This document shows, one piece after another, positions 44,324 to 53,058 of a DNA stretch of 64,000 bases. Position 1 is the first letter of the stretch. Each line of letters starts with the position of its first letter. This stretch comes from Streptomyces sp. ISL-87 (GTDB taxonomy: Bacteria > Actinomycetota > Actinomycetes > Streptomycetales > Streptomycetaceae). Made by a program: the position numbers and the translations under genes. The notes under the pieces were generated by a model. The model was not told the DNA's origin and searched no databases. It saw only the letters and a list, made by a program, of their open reading frames with translations. Where the stretch lies: assembly GCF_018614095.1 (NCBI RefSeq), contig NZ_JAGGOY010000008.1, forward strand, positions 124,001 through 188,000, given 5' to 3'.

Positions 44324-44451
44324 CACGCCGGACGGAGCTCACGCCGGGCGGAGTTCACTGTGGACGGAGCTCACGCCGGGCGGAGTTCACTGTGGACGGA
44401 CCTCACAGCGGACGGAGTTCACTGTGGACGGACCTCACAGCGGACGGAGCG
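44324..44451. repeat. Eight tandem 16-bp units in a 32-bp higher-order repeat, with DnaA-box-like 9-mers
   Basis: Units start at 44324, 44340, 44356, 44372, 44388, 44404, 44420 and 44436, e.g. CACGCCGGGCGGAGTT alternating with CACTGTGGACGGAGCT or close variants. Units 3, 5 and 7 contain TGTGGACGG (44359, 44391, 44423), the reverse of CCGTCCACA, a DnaA-box variant that also occurs in oriC. The last units include the final codons and stop of the adjacent GNAT gene. Purpose unknown. Confidence 0.85.
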
Positions 44452-45052
44452 CCGGTTCCTTCCGCGCCGCACCCAGCAGCCGGTCCAGTGCGAGCTCCAC
44501 GTCTTCCTTCCAGGACAGCGTCGACCGCAGCTCCAGCCGCAGCCGCGGATGCACCGGATGGGGCCTCACCGTCTTGAAGCCCACCGACAGCAAATGGTCC
44601 GCAGGCAGCAGGCACGCCGGCTCGCTCCACCGGGCATCCCCGAACGCCTCGATCGCGCGGAACCCCCGGCGCAGCAGATCCTTCGCCACCGTCTGGACCA
44701 TCACCCGCCCCAGACCCTGCCCCTGATAGCCCGGCGTGATCCACGCCGTGATCAACTGCACCGCGTCGGGAGAGACCGGGCTGGTCGGAAACGCCGTCGC
44801 CCGCGGGACGTACGCCGCCGGCGCGTACAGCACGAACCCCACGGGGACCTCGTCCACATAGACCACCCGGCCGCACGAGCCCCACTCCAGAAGGACGGCG
44901 GAGATCCACGCCTCCTTCTCCAGCTCCGCAGTACCCGCCTTCACCGCGGCATCACCACTGACGGGATCCAGCTCCCAGAACACACAGGACCGGCAACGCC
45001 GGGGCAGGTCCTGGAGGTTGTCCAGCGTGAGCGGTACCAGCCGACGACCCAT
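44435..45052 (-). CDS. GNAT-family N-acetyltransferase near parAB
   Basis: 205 residues. GNAT core: VYVDEVPVGFVLYAPAAYVPRA, LITAWITPGYQGQGLGRVMVQTVAKDLLRRGFRAIEAFGDAR (CoA loop Q-x-x-G-x-G, about 110-150), LPADHLLSVGFKTVRPHP. Cysteines in RRCRSCVFWELD near the N-terminus form an extra CX2C motif. ATG 45052 is used; an in-frame GTG lies at 45058, neither with a clear ribosome site. The gene sits just downstream of parB on the same strand, and its last codons lie in the tandem repeat. Its position next to parB is conserved in Streptomyces as I remember it; substrate unknown. Confidence 0.8.
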   Translation of the reverse strand: MGRRLVPLTLDNLQDLPRRCRSCVFWELDPVSGDAAVKAGTAELEKEAWISAVLLEWGSCGRVVYVDEVPVGFVLYAPAAYVPRATAFPTSPVSPDAVQLITAWITPGYQGQGLGRVMVQTVAKDLLRRGFRAIEAFGDARWSEPACLLPADHLLSVGFKTVRPHPVHPRLRLELRSTLSWKEDVELALDRLLGAARKEPALRPL

Positions 45053-45093
45053 GCGCACATCGTATCCAGACCCCGAATCGGGCGAAACCGCAA

Positions 45094-45151
45094 CAAGGCA
45101 AAGGGGCGGACCGCACCGGCTCCCACCGGCACAGCCCGCCCCTCCGCCTTG
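45094..45151 (-). terminator. Terminator after parB
   Basis: CAAGGCAAAGGGGCGG (45094-45109) pairs with CCGCCCCTCCGCCTTG (45136-45151) with two mismatches, 27 bases past the parB stop. Confidence 0.65.
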
Positions 45152-45177
45152 TCGTCACAGAGCCAGGCGGCCCGGGA

Positions 45178-46305
45178 TCACTCCCCGGAGAGACCCTGCT
45201 CCAGCACCCGGCCCTCGCCCGGCGCCAGCGTCCCCAGAATCCGCTCCAGATCCTCCATCGACGCGAACTCGACGGTGATCTTGCCCTTCTTCTGGCCCAG
45301 ATCCACCTTCACCCGCGTCTCGAACCGGTCCGACAGCCGCGTCGCCAGCTCGCTGAGCGCCGGAGCCACCCGGGCACCCGCCCGGGGCCCCTTCGGCTTC
45401 ACCGCAACGGACGGCTCCGACTCCATCATCTTGACGAGCTCTTCGACCGCCCGCACCGACAGACCCTCGGCCACGATCCGGTGTGCCAGCCGGTCCTGCT
45501 GCTCGCTGTCCTCCACCGACAGCAAGGCCCGCGCGTGCCCCGCCGACAGCACTCCCGCCGCCACCCGGCGCTGCACGCGGGCCGACAGGTTCAGCAGGCG
45601 CAGCGTGTTCGTCACCTGGGGACGCGAACGCCCGATCCGGTCCGCCAGCTGGTCGTGCGTGCAGTTGAAGTCCTGGAGCAGCTGGTCGTACGCGGCCGCC
45701 TCCTCCAGCGGGTTCAGCTGCGCGCGGTGCAGGTTCTCCAGGAGCGCGTCCAGCAGCAGCTTCTCGTCGTCCGTCGCCCGGATGATCGCCGGAATGCGAT
45801 CCAGCCCGGCCTCCCGGCACGCACGCCACCGGCGCTCGCCCATGATCAGTTCATAGCGGCCCGGTGCCGCCTGGCGCACCACCACCGGCTGAAGCAGGCC
45901 CACCTCCTGAATGGAGGTCACCAGCTCCGCCAGCGCGTCCTCGTCGAACACCTCACGCGGCTGCCGCGGATTCGGCGTGATCGAGTCCATCGGAAGCTCC
46001 GCGAACGTCGCTCCCGCCACCGCGTTGGCCTCCGGCGCCGGCTCCGTCTCCAGCTCCGGCTCGTTCACCGGACCGGCCGGACCGGCCGGACCAGCCACAC
46101 CGACCGGCGTCAATGTTTCACGTGAAACATCGGCCTGCGCGAGCGCCGCAAGCTTCGCCGCAGCGACCCCGCGCTCCGACGTCAACACCGGTACCGCCGA
46201 CGGAGACGTCGACCCCGATCCCATCGCCGGCGGCGTCTTCTCCTGCGGAGCTGCGGGAATCAGCGCGCCGAGCCCCCGCCCCAGACCTCTACGTCGCTCA
46301 CTCAC
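45178..46305 (-). CDS. parB: Chromosome partitioning protein ParB
   Basis: 375 residues. N-terminal [13 protein letters not shown] (ParA-interacting region), a disordered linker carrying parS site 10 as DVSRET (about 59-65), the CTP/ParB box [22 protein letters not shown]...LLQPVVVR...[12 protein letters not shown] (about 110-165), the helix-turn-helix [22 protein letters not shown] (about 215-237), and a C-terminal dimerisation domain. It loads at parS, spreads along the DNA and organises the origin region, moved by ParA. GTG 46305 overlaps the parA stop by 4 bases. Confidence 0.97.
   Translation of the reverse strand: MSERRRGLGRGLGALIPAAPQEKTPPAMGSGSTSPSAVPVLTSERGVAAAKLAALAQADVSRETLTPVGVAGPAGPAGPVNEPELETEPAPEANAVAGATFAELPMDSITPNPRQPREVFDEDALAELVTSIQEVGLLQPVVVRQAAPGRYELIMGERRWRACREAGLDRIPAIIRATDDEKLLLDALLENLHRAQLNPLEEAAAYDQLLQDFNCTHDQLADRIGRSRPQVTNTLRLLNLSARVQRRVAAGVLSAGHARALLSVEDSEQQDRLAHRIVAEGLSVRAVEELVKMMESEPSVAVKPKGPRAGARVAPALSELATRLSDRFETRVKVDLGQKKGKITVEFASMEDLERILGTLAPGEGRVLEQGLSGE
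46114..46129. other. parS: parS site 10, inside parB
   Basis: Exact TGTTTCACGTGAAACA, read by parB (minus strand) as DVSRET. Confidence 0.93.
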
Positions 46306-47390
46306 TGGTTCCCCTCCGCCATGCTCTGCGTGCTGTTCAGGCCCGCGCCCAGGTGGGCGTTCTGGGCGTCGTACGAAATCCCGGCTCCTCGCAGCGCAAT
46401 CTCACGCGCCGCCTCCAGATAGGAGAGGGAGCCGCTGGAACCCGGGTCGTAGGTGAGCACCGTCTGCCCGTAGCTCGGCGCCTCGGAGATACGCACCGAC
46501 CGCGGAATGCTCGTGCGCAGCACCTCCTTGCCGAAGTGGGTGCGCACCTCGTCCGCCACCTGCGAGGCCAGCCGCGTCCTGCCGTCGTACATCGTCAGCA
46601 GGATGGTCGACACATGCAGCGTGGGGTTCAGGTGGGCCCGCACCAGGTCGACATTGCGCAGCAGCTGACCCAGTCCTTCCAGCGCGTAGTACTCGCACTG
46701 AATCGGGATCAGCACTTCCGCGCCGGCGACCAGAGCGTTCACCGTCAGCAGCCCCAGCGACGGCGGGCAGTCGATCAGGATGTAGTCGAGCGGCTGCTCG
46801 TACGCCTGGATCGCACGCTGGAGCCGGCTCTCACGCGCCACCAGCGAGACCAGCTCGATCTCAGCGCCCGCCAGATCGATCGTGGCGGGAGCGCAGAACA
46901 GGCCCTCCACATCCACCACCGGCTGGACGACCTCCAGCAGCGGCCGGCTGTCCACGAGTACGTCGTAGATCGACGGCACATCCGCGTGGTGGTCGATGCC
47001 CAGCGCCGTGGAGGCGTTGCCCTGCGGGTCGAGGTCGATCACCAGAACCCGTGCCCCGTGCAGGGCCAGCGAGGCAGCCAGATTCACGGTCGTCGTGGTC
47101 TTGCCCACGCCGCCCTTCTGGTTGGCCACCACGATGACCCGGGTCTGCGCCGGGCGGGGCAGACCCTCACCGGCACGCCCCAGCGCCTCGACCGCCAGCT
47201 GGGCGGATCGGCCGATGGGGGTGTCGTTGTCTACAAGGGGCGGAGGCGATGTTTCACGTGAAACATCGTCTCCCGCCGATTCAGAGCGGGGACCGGGGAC
47301 CGGATCGGCCATCGGCCCCGCGAGGTTGGCGTCGGACCGCACGGTGTCACTCTCCTCGACATCAGGCTCGCGATGAACAGAGCCTCCCAT
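46302..47390 (-). CDS. parA: Chromosome partitioning ATPase ParA
   Basis: 362 residues. Deviant Walker [21 protein letters not shown] (about 88-107), [15 protein letters not shown] and [36 protein letters not shown]. The N-terminal 85 residues are disordered and contain parS site 11 read as DVSRETS. ParA forms ATP-dependent structures along hyphae and positions ParB-origin complexes. ATG 47390 ([13 protein letters not shown]) is preferred; frames upstream stay open as far as parS site 12. Two DnaA-box-like sites lie 37-63 bases upstream of the start. Confidence 0.95.
   Translation of the reverse strand: MGGSVHREPDVEESDTVRSDANLAGPMADPVPGPRSESAGDDVSRETSPPPLVDNDTPIGRSAQLAVEALGRAGEGLPRPAQTRVIVVANQKGGVGKTTTTVNLAASLALHGARVLVIDLDPQGNASTALGIDHHADVPSIYDVLVDSRPLLEVVQPVVDVEGLFCAPATIDLAGAEIELVSLVARESRLQRAIQAYEQPLDYILIDCPPSLGLLTVNALVAGAEVLIPIQCEYYALEGLGQLLRNVDLVRAHLNPTLHVSTILLTMYDGRTRLASQVADEVRTHFGKEVLRTSIPRSVRISEAPSYGQTVLTYDPGSSGSLSYLEAAREIALRGAGISYDAQNAHLGAGLNSTQSMAEGNQ
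47250..47265. other. parS: parS site 11, inside parA
   Basis: Exact TGTTTCACGTGAAACA with CGA/TCG flanks, read by parA as DVSRETS. Confidence 0.93.
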
Positions 47391-47426
47391 GTCACCAGGG
47401 TCGCGAACCAGCGGGGCCCGTACTCC

Positions 47427-47453
47427 TGTGGATGAATCCACCGATGTGGACAA
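47427..47453. promoter_or_regulatory. Two DnaA-box-like sites upstream of parA
   Basis: TGTGGATGA (47427-47435) and TGTGGACAA (47445-47453), reverse complements TCATCCACA and TTGTCCACA (the latter a perfect box), 18 bases apart and in the same orientation. They lie between the parA start and parS site 12, where the parAB promoter is expected. Confidence 0.7.
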
Positions 47454-47535
47454 CTCTGTCCCCCCTGCCTGCTTGCGTTGGCGCGGGGACGCAGCGGCAC
47501 GGCCGCGGCTGATGATTCCGTGCAGCAGAGAGCGA

Positions 47536-47551
47536 TGTTTCACGTGAAACA
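47536..47551. other. parS: parS site 12, upstream of parA
   Basis: Exact TGTTTCACGTGAAACA in the parA-rsmG gap, about 5.5 kb from oriC, the nearest parS to the origin in this window. Confidence 0.93.
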
Positions 47552-47645
47552 CGATGCCCGGACCGAGTCTTCCGGCCGCTACGACACTCCGAAATCCATA
47601 CCTATAGGGCGCAACCCGCCTACAAGTCCACGGAAAACGGGAAGA

Positions 47646-48362
47646 TCAACGGCGCCGACGCGTACGGCTCACCCGGGCGGCCTTCGCCCGCTTGGCCGCG
47701 AACCGCACCCCGCCGGGGCTCTCGCCGACCTCGACGCGCACCACCGTCGACAGCGGATCCACCACACCCTCACCGACGTGCAGCACCGAGGTCTTCACCA
47801 CACCGAGCTTCGTCAGCGCGGCCTTCGCCGCCACCAGCTCCTCGTCGGCGGTGTCACCCTTCAGGGCCAGCATCTCCCCGTACGGACGCAGCAGCGGCAC
47901 ACCCCAGCCCGCCAGCCGGTCCAGCGGAGCCACGGCGCGCGCGGTCACCACATGCACCGGCTGGAGCTTGCCCAGGACCTCCTCGGCACGCCCGCGCACC
48001 ACCGTGACGTGGTCCAGGCCCAGCAGCTCCACGACCTCCTGGAGGAAATTCGTCCGCCGCAGCAGCGGCTCCAGCAGCGTGATCTTCAGATCCCGCCGCA
48101 CCAGAGCCAGCGGAATGCCCGGCAGGCCGGCACCCGAGCCCACATCGCACACGGTGACGCCCTCCGGCACCACCTCGGACAGCACCGCACAGTTCAGCAG
48201 GTGCCGCTCCCACAGGCGCGGAACCTCACGCGGCCCGATCAGGCCCCGCTTGACCCCCGCATCCGCCAGCAGCTCCGCATACCGCACAGCTTCGGGGAAA
48301 AACTCACCGAACACCGCGCGCGCCTCTTCAGGCGCCGGGGGAAGCTCCGCTGCCTCCGTCAC
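47646..48362 (-). CDS. rsmG: 16S rRNA m7G527 methyltransferase
   Basis: 238 residues. SAM-binding VCDVGSGAGLPGIPLALVRRDLKITLLEPLLRR (about 71-103) and LPPAPEEARAVFGEFFPEAVRYAELLADAGVKRGLIGPREVPRLWERHLLNCAVL upstream match RsmG (GidB). Methylates G527 of 16S rRNA; loss gives low-level streptomycin resistance and affects antibiotic production in Streptomyces. The Arg-rich C-terminus (RVSRTRRRR) is an extension. GTG 48362 follows GGAAGGACGG. Confidence 0.95.
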   Translation of the reverse strand: MTEAAELPPAPEEARAVFGEFFPEAVRYAELLADAGVKRGLIGPREVPRLWERHLLNCAVLSEVVPEGVTVCDVGSGAGLPGIPLALVRRDLKITLLEPLLRRTNFLQEVVELLGLDHVTVVRGRAEEVLGKLQPVHVVTARAVAPLDRLAGWGVPLLRPYGEMLALKGDTADEELVAAKAALTKLGVVKTSVLHVGEGVVDPLSTVVRVEVGESPGGVRFAAKRAKAARVSRTRRRR

Positions 48363-48420
48363 GGGGACCGTCCTTCCGTACAGAACTGATGGTGTCGTTC
48401 AACTGCAAGGCTTACAAACA

Positions 48421-48451
48421 TCGGCCCCGCCTGCGATCCAGACGGGGCCGA
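48421..48451 (-). terminator. Terminator between jag and rsmG
   Basis: TCGGCCCCG (48421-48429) pairs with CGGGGCCGA (48443-48451), 17 bases past the jag stop. Confidence 0.6.
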
Positions 48452-48467
48452 CCACACACACTTCCGG

Positions 48468-48980
48468 TCAGGCCGGGAGCACAACGACGAAGCGCTGCGG
48501 CTCCTCGCCCTCGGACTCGCTCTTCAGACCGGCGGCCGCCACGGCGTCGTGGACGACCTTCCGTTCGAACGGCGTCATCGGAGCCAGCTTCAGCGGCTCG
48601 CCCGAGGCCTTCACGTCGGCCGCGGCCTTGGCGCCCAGCACCGCCAGCTCCTCGCGCTTCTTCGCACGGAACCCGGCGATGTCCAGCATCAGGCGGCTGC
48701 GGTCACCGGTCTCCCGGTGCACGGCGAGGCGGGTCAGCTCCTGCAGAGCCTCCAGAACCTCACCGTCGCGGCCCACGAGCTTCTGCAGGTCACGGCTGGC
48801 GGAGTCACTGACGATCGACACCGCGGCCCGGTCGGCCTCGACGTCCATGTCGATGTCGCCGTCCAGATCGGCGATGTCCAGCAGACCCTCAAGGTAGTCA
48901 GCCGCGATCTCACCCTCCTGCTCCAGGCGGGTCAGGGTGTCGCCACTCTCAGCGGCGGCGGTGGTGGTGCCTTCCGTCAC
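48468..48980 (-). CDS. jag: Jag/KhpB-type RNA-binding protein
   Basis: 170 residues: N-terminal acidic segment, a KH-like domain (SDSASRDLQKLVGRDGEVLEALQELTRLAVHRETGDRSRLMLDIAGFRAKKREEL, about 57-112, with the GXXG loop as GRDG) and an R3H domain (TPFERKVVHDAVAAAGLKSESEGEEPQRFVVV). Family members bind RNA and affect cell division. Ends in VVVLPA. GTG 48980 follows GGAGGGA. It lies 15 bases downstream of yidC on the same strand, the common yidC-jag order. Confidence 0.92.
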   Translation of the reverse strand: MTEGTTTAAAESGDTLTRLEQEGEIAADYLEGLLDIADLDGDIDMDVEADRAAVSIVSDSASRDLQKLVGRDGEVLEALQELTRLAVHRETGDRSRLMLDIAGFRAKKREELAVLGAKAAADVKASGEPLKLAPMTPFERKVVHDAVAAAGLKSESEGEEPQRFVVVLPA

Positions 48981-48995
48981 GGGAGGGACTCCTTC

Positions 48996-50102
48996 TTACT
49001 TCTTGGAAGAGGGCTTGCTGGGGGGCGTCTGGCGCTGGGATTTCGACTGCCGCTTCGGCTGCTGCCGCTTCTGGACACCGCTGGTGGCCGCATCCGAGTC
49101 GGCCGTGGCCTCAGCACTCTTGATCACGGAACCATCCGCCTGCGCGGCCATGCCCCGCTTCGACAGCGCCGTGATGAACTTCCGCTCGTTGTCGTTGCGG
49201 TCCGGGCCCTTGGCCACGATCGCCGCGACGATCTTCTTCTTGCCCCGGCCCTTGAGCTCGCCGTGCGAGGTGACGTGCTTCAGGAGACGGGTCAGGTACT
49301 GGTCCTGCGCCTTGCTGCCCGGCGTCGGGTTCTGGTTGATCACGTACATCTGCTGGCCCATGGTCCACACGTTCGTGGTCAGCCAGTAGACGAGAACACC
49401 GACGGGGAAGTTGATGCCCATGAAGGCGAAGATCAGCGGGAAGATGTACATCAGCATCTTCTGCTGCTGCATGAACGGCGTCTTGACCGAGAGGTCGACG
49501 TTCTTCTGCATCAGCTGACGCTGGGTGTAGAACTGCGACAGCGACATCAGGACGATCATGATCGCGGTCACGATCCGCACGTCGGTCAGAGAGGCGCCGA
49601 GCGCGGCGACCTTCTCCTCGCTGTCCGTGAACTTCGCCGCCAGCGGGGCGCCGAAGATGTGCGCCTGGCGGGCGCTCTCCAGCAGCGGCTGGTTGATGAC
49701 GCCGATGGTCTCGCCGCTGGCGATGCTCGACAGCACTCGGTACAGCGCGAAGAAGAACGGGGACTGCGCCAGGATGGGAAGGCACGAGGAGAGCGGGTTG
49801 GTACCCGTCTCCTTGTACAGCTTCATCATCTCTTCGGACTGGCGCTGCTTGTCGTTCTTGTAGCGCTCCTGGATCGCCTTCATCTTCGGCTGGAGCGCCT
49901 GCATGCCGCGCGTCGCCTTGATCTGCTTCACGAAGAGCGGGATCAGGCAGATGCGAATCAAGATCACCAGGGACACGATGGACAGGCCCCAGGCCAGCCC
50001 GCTGTCCGCGCCGAAGATCGCGCCGTACAGGCTGTGGAACTGGACGATGACCCACGAGACGGGCGTGGTGATAAAGCTGAACAGACTGGCAATCGTGTCC
50101 AC
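48996..50102 (-). CDS. yidC: Membrane protein insertase YidC
   Basis: 368 residues. About five membrane helices: [90 protein letters not shown] and [33 protein letters not shown]. The conserved Arg in [12 protein letters not shown] is the hydrophilic-groove residue. The C-terminus is Lys/Gln/Ser-rich ([15 protein letters not shown]), likely ribosome-binding. Inserts membrane proteins with or without SecYEG. GTG 50102 follows AAGGAG. Followed by jag and preceded by yidD. Confidence 0.96.
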   Translation of the reverse strand: MDTIASLFSFITTPVSWVIVQFHSLYGAIFGADSGLAWGLSIVSLVILIRICLIPLFVKQIKATRGMQALQPKMKAIQERYKNDKQRQSEEMMKLYKETGTNPLSSCLPILAQSPFFFALYRVLSSIASGETIGVINQPLLESARQAHIFGAPLAAKFTDSEEKVAALGASLTDVRIVTAIMIVLMSLSQFYTQRQLMQKNVDLSVKTPFMQQQKMLMYIFPLIFAFMGINFPVGVLVYWLTTNVWTMGQQMYVINQNPTPGSKAQDQYLTRLLKHVTSHGELKGRGKKKIVAAIVAKGPDRNDNERKFITALSKRGMAAQADGSVIKSAEATADSDAATSGVQKRQQPKRQSKSQRQTPPSKPSSKK

Positions 50103-50105
50103 TAA

Positions 50106-50387
50106 TCAGGCTCCTTGAGCATTGCGAGATCTACGCAACGCACTGCGCAGCTGCTCATGCCAACGCGGGCGTTTACGAGGTGGGACATGGTCCACACCAC
50201 CCGGAGACCACGGATTGCACCGCAGGATCCGCCAGGCGGTCAGAACCGTCCCCTTCACCGCACCATGCCGGTCGATGGCGGTGTACCCGTAGTGCGAGCA
50301 CGACGGGTAGTAGCGGCACACCGGCCCGAGCAGCGGACTGATGGTCCACTGGTACAGCTTGATCAAAGCGAGCAGCGGGTACTTCAT
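50106..50387 (-). CDS. yidD: YidD, membrane protein insertion factor
   Basis: 93 residues: [62 protein letters not shown], the full YidD signature with three conserved cysteines. ATG 50387 overlaps the rnpA stop by 4 bases. Between rnpA and yidC, as in most bacteria. Confidence 0.96.
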   Translation of the reverse strand: MKYPLLALIKLYQWTISPLLGPVCRYYPSCSHYGYTAIDRHGAVKGTVLTAWRILRCNPWSPGGVDHVPPRKRPRWHEQLRSALRRSRNAQGA

Positions 50388-50758
50388 CGAGCCACGCCTC
50401 CCAGGAGCCGCGTCAAAGCGGCATCCAGGTCCCGGGCCAACTCGTCGAGGCCGGCATCACCCGCTCCGGGCAACGCCCGCACTACCACCAGGCTACCGGC
50501 GGGCAGCTGGAGCAGTCGCTCCCGGACAAGATGGCGCAGACGCCGCTTCACCCGGTTACGGACGACAGCCCCGCCGACAGCCTTGCTGACGACGAAACCC
50601 GCACGCGCCGAGGGATCAGTCTCCCCCGACTCGTGCGGGTCCGTTGCACCGCTTGTACGTAGGTGGACGACGAGGAGCGGACGACCTGCCCGCCTGCCTC
50701 GGCGTACCGCGCTCGCGAAGTCCTCGCGCCGCCTCAGCCGATTTTCGGGAGACAGCAC
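50384..50758 (-). CDS. rnpA: Ribonuclease P protein component
   Basis: 124 residues. [67 protein letters not shown] (the RNR motif, about 62-75) and [25 protein letters not shown]. Partners the RNase P RNA in tRNA 5' processing. GTG 50758. [13 protein letters not shown] insertion is unusual but typical of actinobacterial forms. Downstream of rpmH in the conserved cluster. Confidence 0.95.
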   Translation of the reverse strand: MLSPENRLRRREDFASAVRRGRRAGRPLLVVHLRTSGATDPHESGETDPSARAGFVVSKAVGGAVVRNRVKRRLRHLVRERLLQLPAGSLVVVRALPGAGDAGLDELARDLDAALTRLLGGVAR

Positions 50759-50779
50759 GACGTCACGACCTGCGCGTTG

Positions 50780-50917
50780 TTACGCGGAAAGGGCGGCGCG
50801 GCCCTTGCCACGACGGTTCGCGAGGATCGCGCGACCGGCACGGGTACGCATCCGCAGGCGGAAGCCGTGGGTCTTGGCACGACGGCGGTTGTTCGGCTGG
50901 AAGGTGCGCTTGCTCAC
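50780..50917 (-). CDS. rpmH: 50S ribosomal protein L34
   Basis: 45 residues: starts [20 protein letters not shown] and ends [12 protein letters not shown], the normal L34. GTG 50917 follows GGAG at 8 bases. First gene of rpmH-rnpA-yidD-yidC and head-to-head with dnaA. Confidence 0.96.
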   Translation of the reverse strand: MSKRTFQPNNRRRAKTHGFRLRMRTRAGRAILANRRGKGRAALSA

Positions 50918-51276
50918 TCGGGGGCTCCAGAGAATGAATCGTTGTGGCGGGACATCGCCTGGCTGTCACCGTGCGCCCACGAGGAAACTCGCGTGTTCGC
51001 CCGAGTGGCACCGCTAAACGATCACTAATAGTGATCTTCGCCCATCGGTAGGCAGGCGGCAGCAGCCATCGACAACTCGACCTCGTTACGGTACGCGCGG
51101 CTACGCCATCCGGTCAAACCGAGCTCTCGTGGCCCCACACTGTGCACAGGCTGTGGACAACGACTTGAACCGTACCCACCAGCCTGACTACCGTTGACCG
51201 ATCCCGGATTTTTTTATCCCGACCGTCCCAAAGAACCACACATTCGTGGGACGGGACCTGTGAGAGAGCGTGCTCT
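50918..51276. promoter_or_regulatory. rpmH-dnaA divergent regulatory region
   Basis: 359 bases. Contains a 17-bp palindrome GATCACTAATAGTGATC (51020-51036), a perfect minus-strand DnaA box TGTGGACAA (51152-51160, TTGTCCACA) and an AT-rich tract ATTTTTTTAT around 51208-51217. A TTGACC at 51194-51199 could be the dnaA -35 element, though no convincing -10 follows at standard spacing. The DnaA box fits the known autoregulation of dnaA in Streptomyces. No gene is apparent. Confidence 0.8.
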
Positions 51277-53058
51277 GTGGCTGACGTACCTGCCGATCTT
51301 GCCGCAGTGTGGCCACGGGTGCTCGAGAAGCTCCTCGGAGAGGGCCAGCAGGGGATCGAGTCCAAGGACAAGCAGTGGGTCGAACGCTGCCAGCCTCTGG
51401 CCCTCGTCGCCGACACCGCACTGCTGGCCGTGCCCAATGAATGGGGCAAGCGCGTCCTCGAAGGCCGCCTCGCCCCCCTCATCAGCGACGCCCTCAGCCG
51501 GGAATGCGGCCGCCCGATCCGGATCGCCATCACCGTGGACGACTCCGCCGGCGAACCCGCGCCCCCCGCCCCGCCCGCCTCCTCGCAGCGCGACTCCTAC
51601 GAGCCGTACGGCGGCCAGCGCCCCGGCGGCCCGGGCGACGACCAGCTCCCCACCGCCCGGCCCGCCTACCCGGAGTACCAGCAGCAGCGCCCCGAGCCCG
51701 GCGCCTGGCCCCGCGGCGGCCAGCAGGACGACTACGGATGGCAGCAGCCCCGCCTCGGCGGCTTCCCCGAGCGCGACCCGTACGCCTCCCCGCAGCCGGG
51801 CTACCTCCAGCAGTCCGAGCCCTCGGGCTACGACCAGGGCTCCTCCTACGAGCAGCAGAAGTACGAGCAGCAGAAGTACGAGCAGTCCGGGTACGAGGGC
51901 CAGCAGCCCCACCAGCCCCGTCAGTACGAGCAGCAGCAGTACGAGCAGCCCGCCCCGCGTCCGGCCCCCAGCCGGCCCGCCCCCTCGGCCCCGTCCGGCG
52001 GCTCCACCTCGGGCCCGCTGGAGCCGACCGCCCGGCTGAATCCCAAGTACCTCTTCGACACGTTCGTCATCGGCGCCTCCAACCGCTTCGCGCACGCCGC
52101 CGCGGTGGCCGTCGCCGAGGCGCCCGCGAAGGCGTACAACCCCCTCTTCATCTATGGGGAGTCGGGCCTCGGCAAGACGCACCTGCTGCACGCCATCGGG
52201 CACTACGCGCGGAGCCTCTACCCCGGCACCCGGGTGCGCTACGTGAGCTCCGAGGAGTTCACCAACGAGTTCATCAACTCCATCCGCGACGGCAAGGGCG
52301 ACGCGTTCCGCAAGCGCTACCGCGAGATGGACATCCTGCTCGTCGACGACATCCAGTTCCTCGCGAGCAAGGAGTCGACGCAGGAGGAGTTCTTCCACAC
52401 CTTCAATACGCTCCACAACGCCAACAAGCAGATCGTGCTCTCCTCCGACCGGCCGCCCAAGCAGCTCGTCACCCTGGAGGACCGGCTCCGCAACCGCTTC
52501 GAGTGGGGCCTGATCACCGACGTCCAGCCGCCCGAGCTGGAGACCCGTATCGCGATCCTGCGCAAGAAGGCCGTCCAGGAGCACCTCAACGCCCCGCCGG
52601 AGGTACTGGAGTTCATCGCCTCCCGCATCTCGCGCAACATCCGCGAGCTGGAGGGGGCGCTGATCCGGGTCACGGCCTTCGCGAGCCTGAACCGGCAGCC
52701 GGTCGACCTGGGCCTCACCGAGGACGTCCTCAAGAACCTGATCCCGGGCGGCGAGGACAGCGCGCCCGAGATCACCGCCTCGGACATCATGGCGGCCACC
52801 GCCGACTACTTCGGGCTCACCGTGGACGACCTGTGCGGCTCCTCGCGCAGCCGGGTCCTGGTCACCGCCCGGCAGATCGCCATGTACCTGTGCCGGGAAC
52901 TCACCGACCTCTCCCTGCCCAAGATCGGGGCGCAGTTCGGCGGCCGCGACCACACCACCGTCATGCACGCGGACCGCAAGATCCGCGCCCTGATGGCGGA
53001 ACGCCGCTCCATCTACAACCAGGTCACGGAGCTCACCAACCGCATCAAGAACGCCTGA
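51277..53058 (+). CDS. dnaA: Chromosomal replication initiator DnaA
   Basis: 593 residues. Domain I (about 1-90; [18 protein letters not shown]), a very long linker domain II (about 91-248; Gln/Tyr/Glu/Pro-rich with KYEQQKYEQ-like repeats) typical of Streptomyces, domain III AAA+ (Walker [22 protein letters not shown] at about 294-301, Walker B LLVDDIQF at about 354-361), and domain IV with [19 protein letters not shown] (about 550-568), the DnaA-box recognition helix. Binds DnaA boxes at oriC, opens the DNA and helps load DnaB. GTG 51277. Terminates at a hairpin before oriC. Confidence 0.98.
   Translation: MADVPADLAAVWPRVLEKLLGEGQQGIESKDKQWVERCQPLALVADTALLAVPNEWGKRVLEGRLAPLISDALSRECGRPIRIAITVDDSAGEPAPPAPPASSQRDSYEPYGGQRPGGPGDDQLPTARPAYPEYQQQRPEPGAWPRGGQQDDYGWQQPRLGGFPERDPYASPQPGYLQQSEPSGYDQGSSYEQQKYEQQKYEQSGYEGQQPHQPRQYEQQQYEQPAPRPAPSRPAPSAPSGGSTSGPLEPTARLNPKYLFDTFVIGASNRFAHAAAVAVAEAPAKAYNPLFIYGESGLGKTHLLHAIGHYARSLYPGTRVRYVSSEEFTNEFINSIRDGKGDAFRKRYREMDILLVDDIQFLASKESTQEEFFHTFNTLHNANKQIVLSSDRPPKQLVTLEDRLRNRFEWGLITDVQPPELETRIAILRKKAVQEHLNAPPEVLEFIASRISRNIRELEGALIRVTAFASLNRQPVDLGLTEDVLKNLIPGGEDSAPEITASDIMAATADYFGLTVDDLCGSSRSRVLVTARQIAMYLCRELTDLSLPKIGAQFGGRDHTTVMHADRKIRALMAERRSIYNQVTELTNRIKNA

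Noticed and set aside
47391-47552. Extended ParA start at 47552
   Set aside because: That start lies inside parS site 12 and would translate across the DnaA-box-like sites; MGGSVHREP at 47390 matches the family start better.
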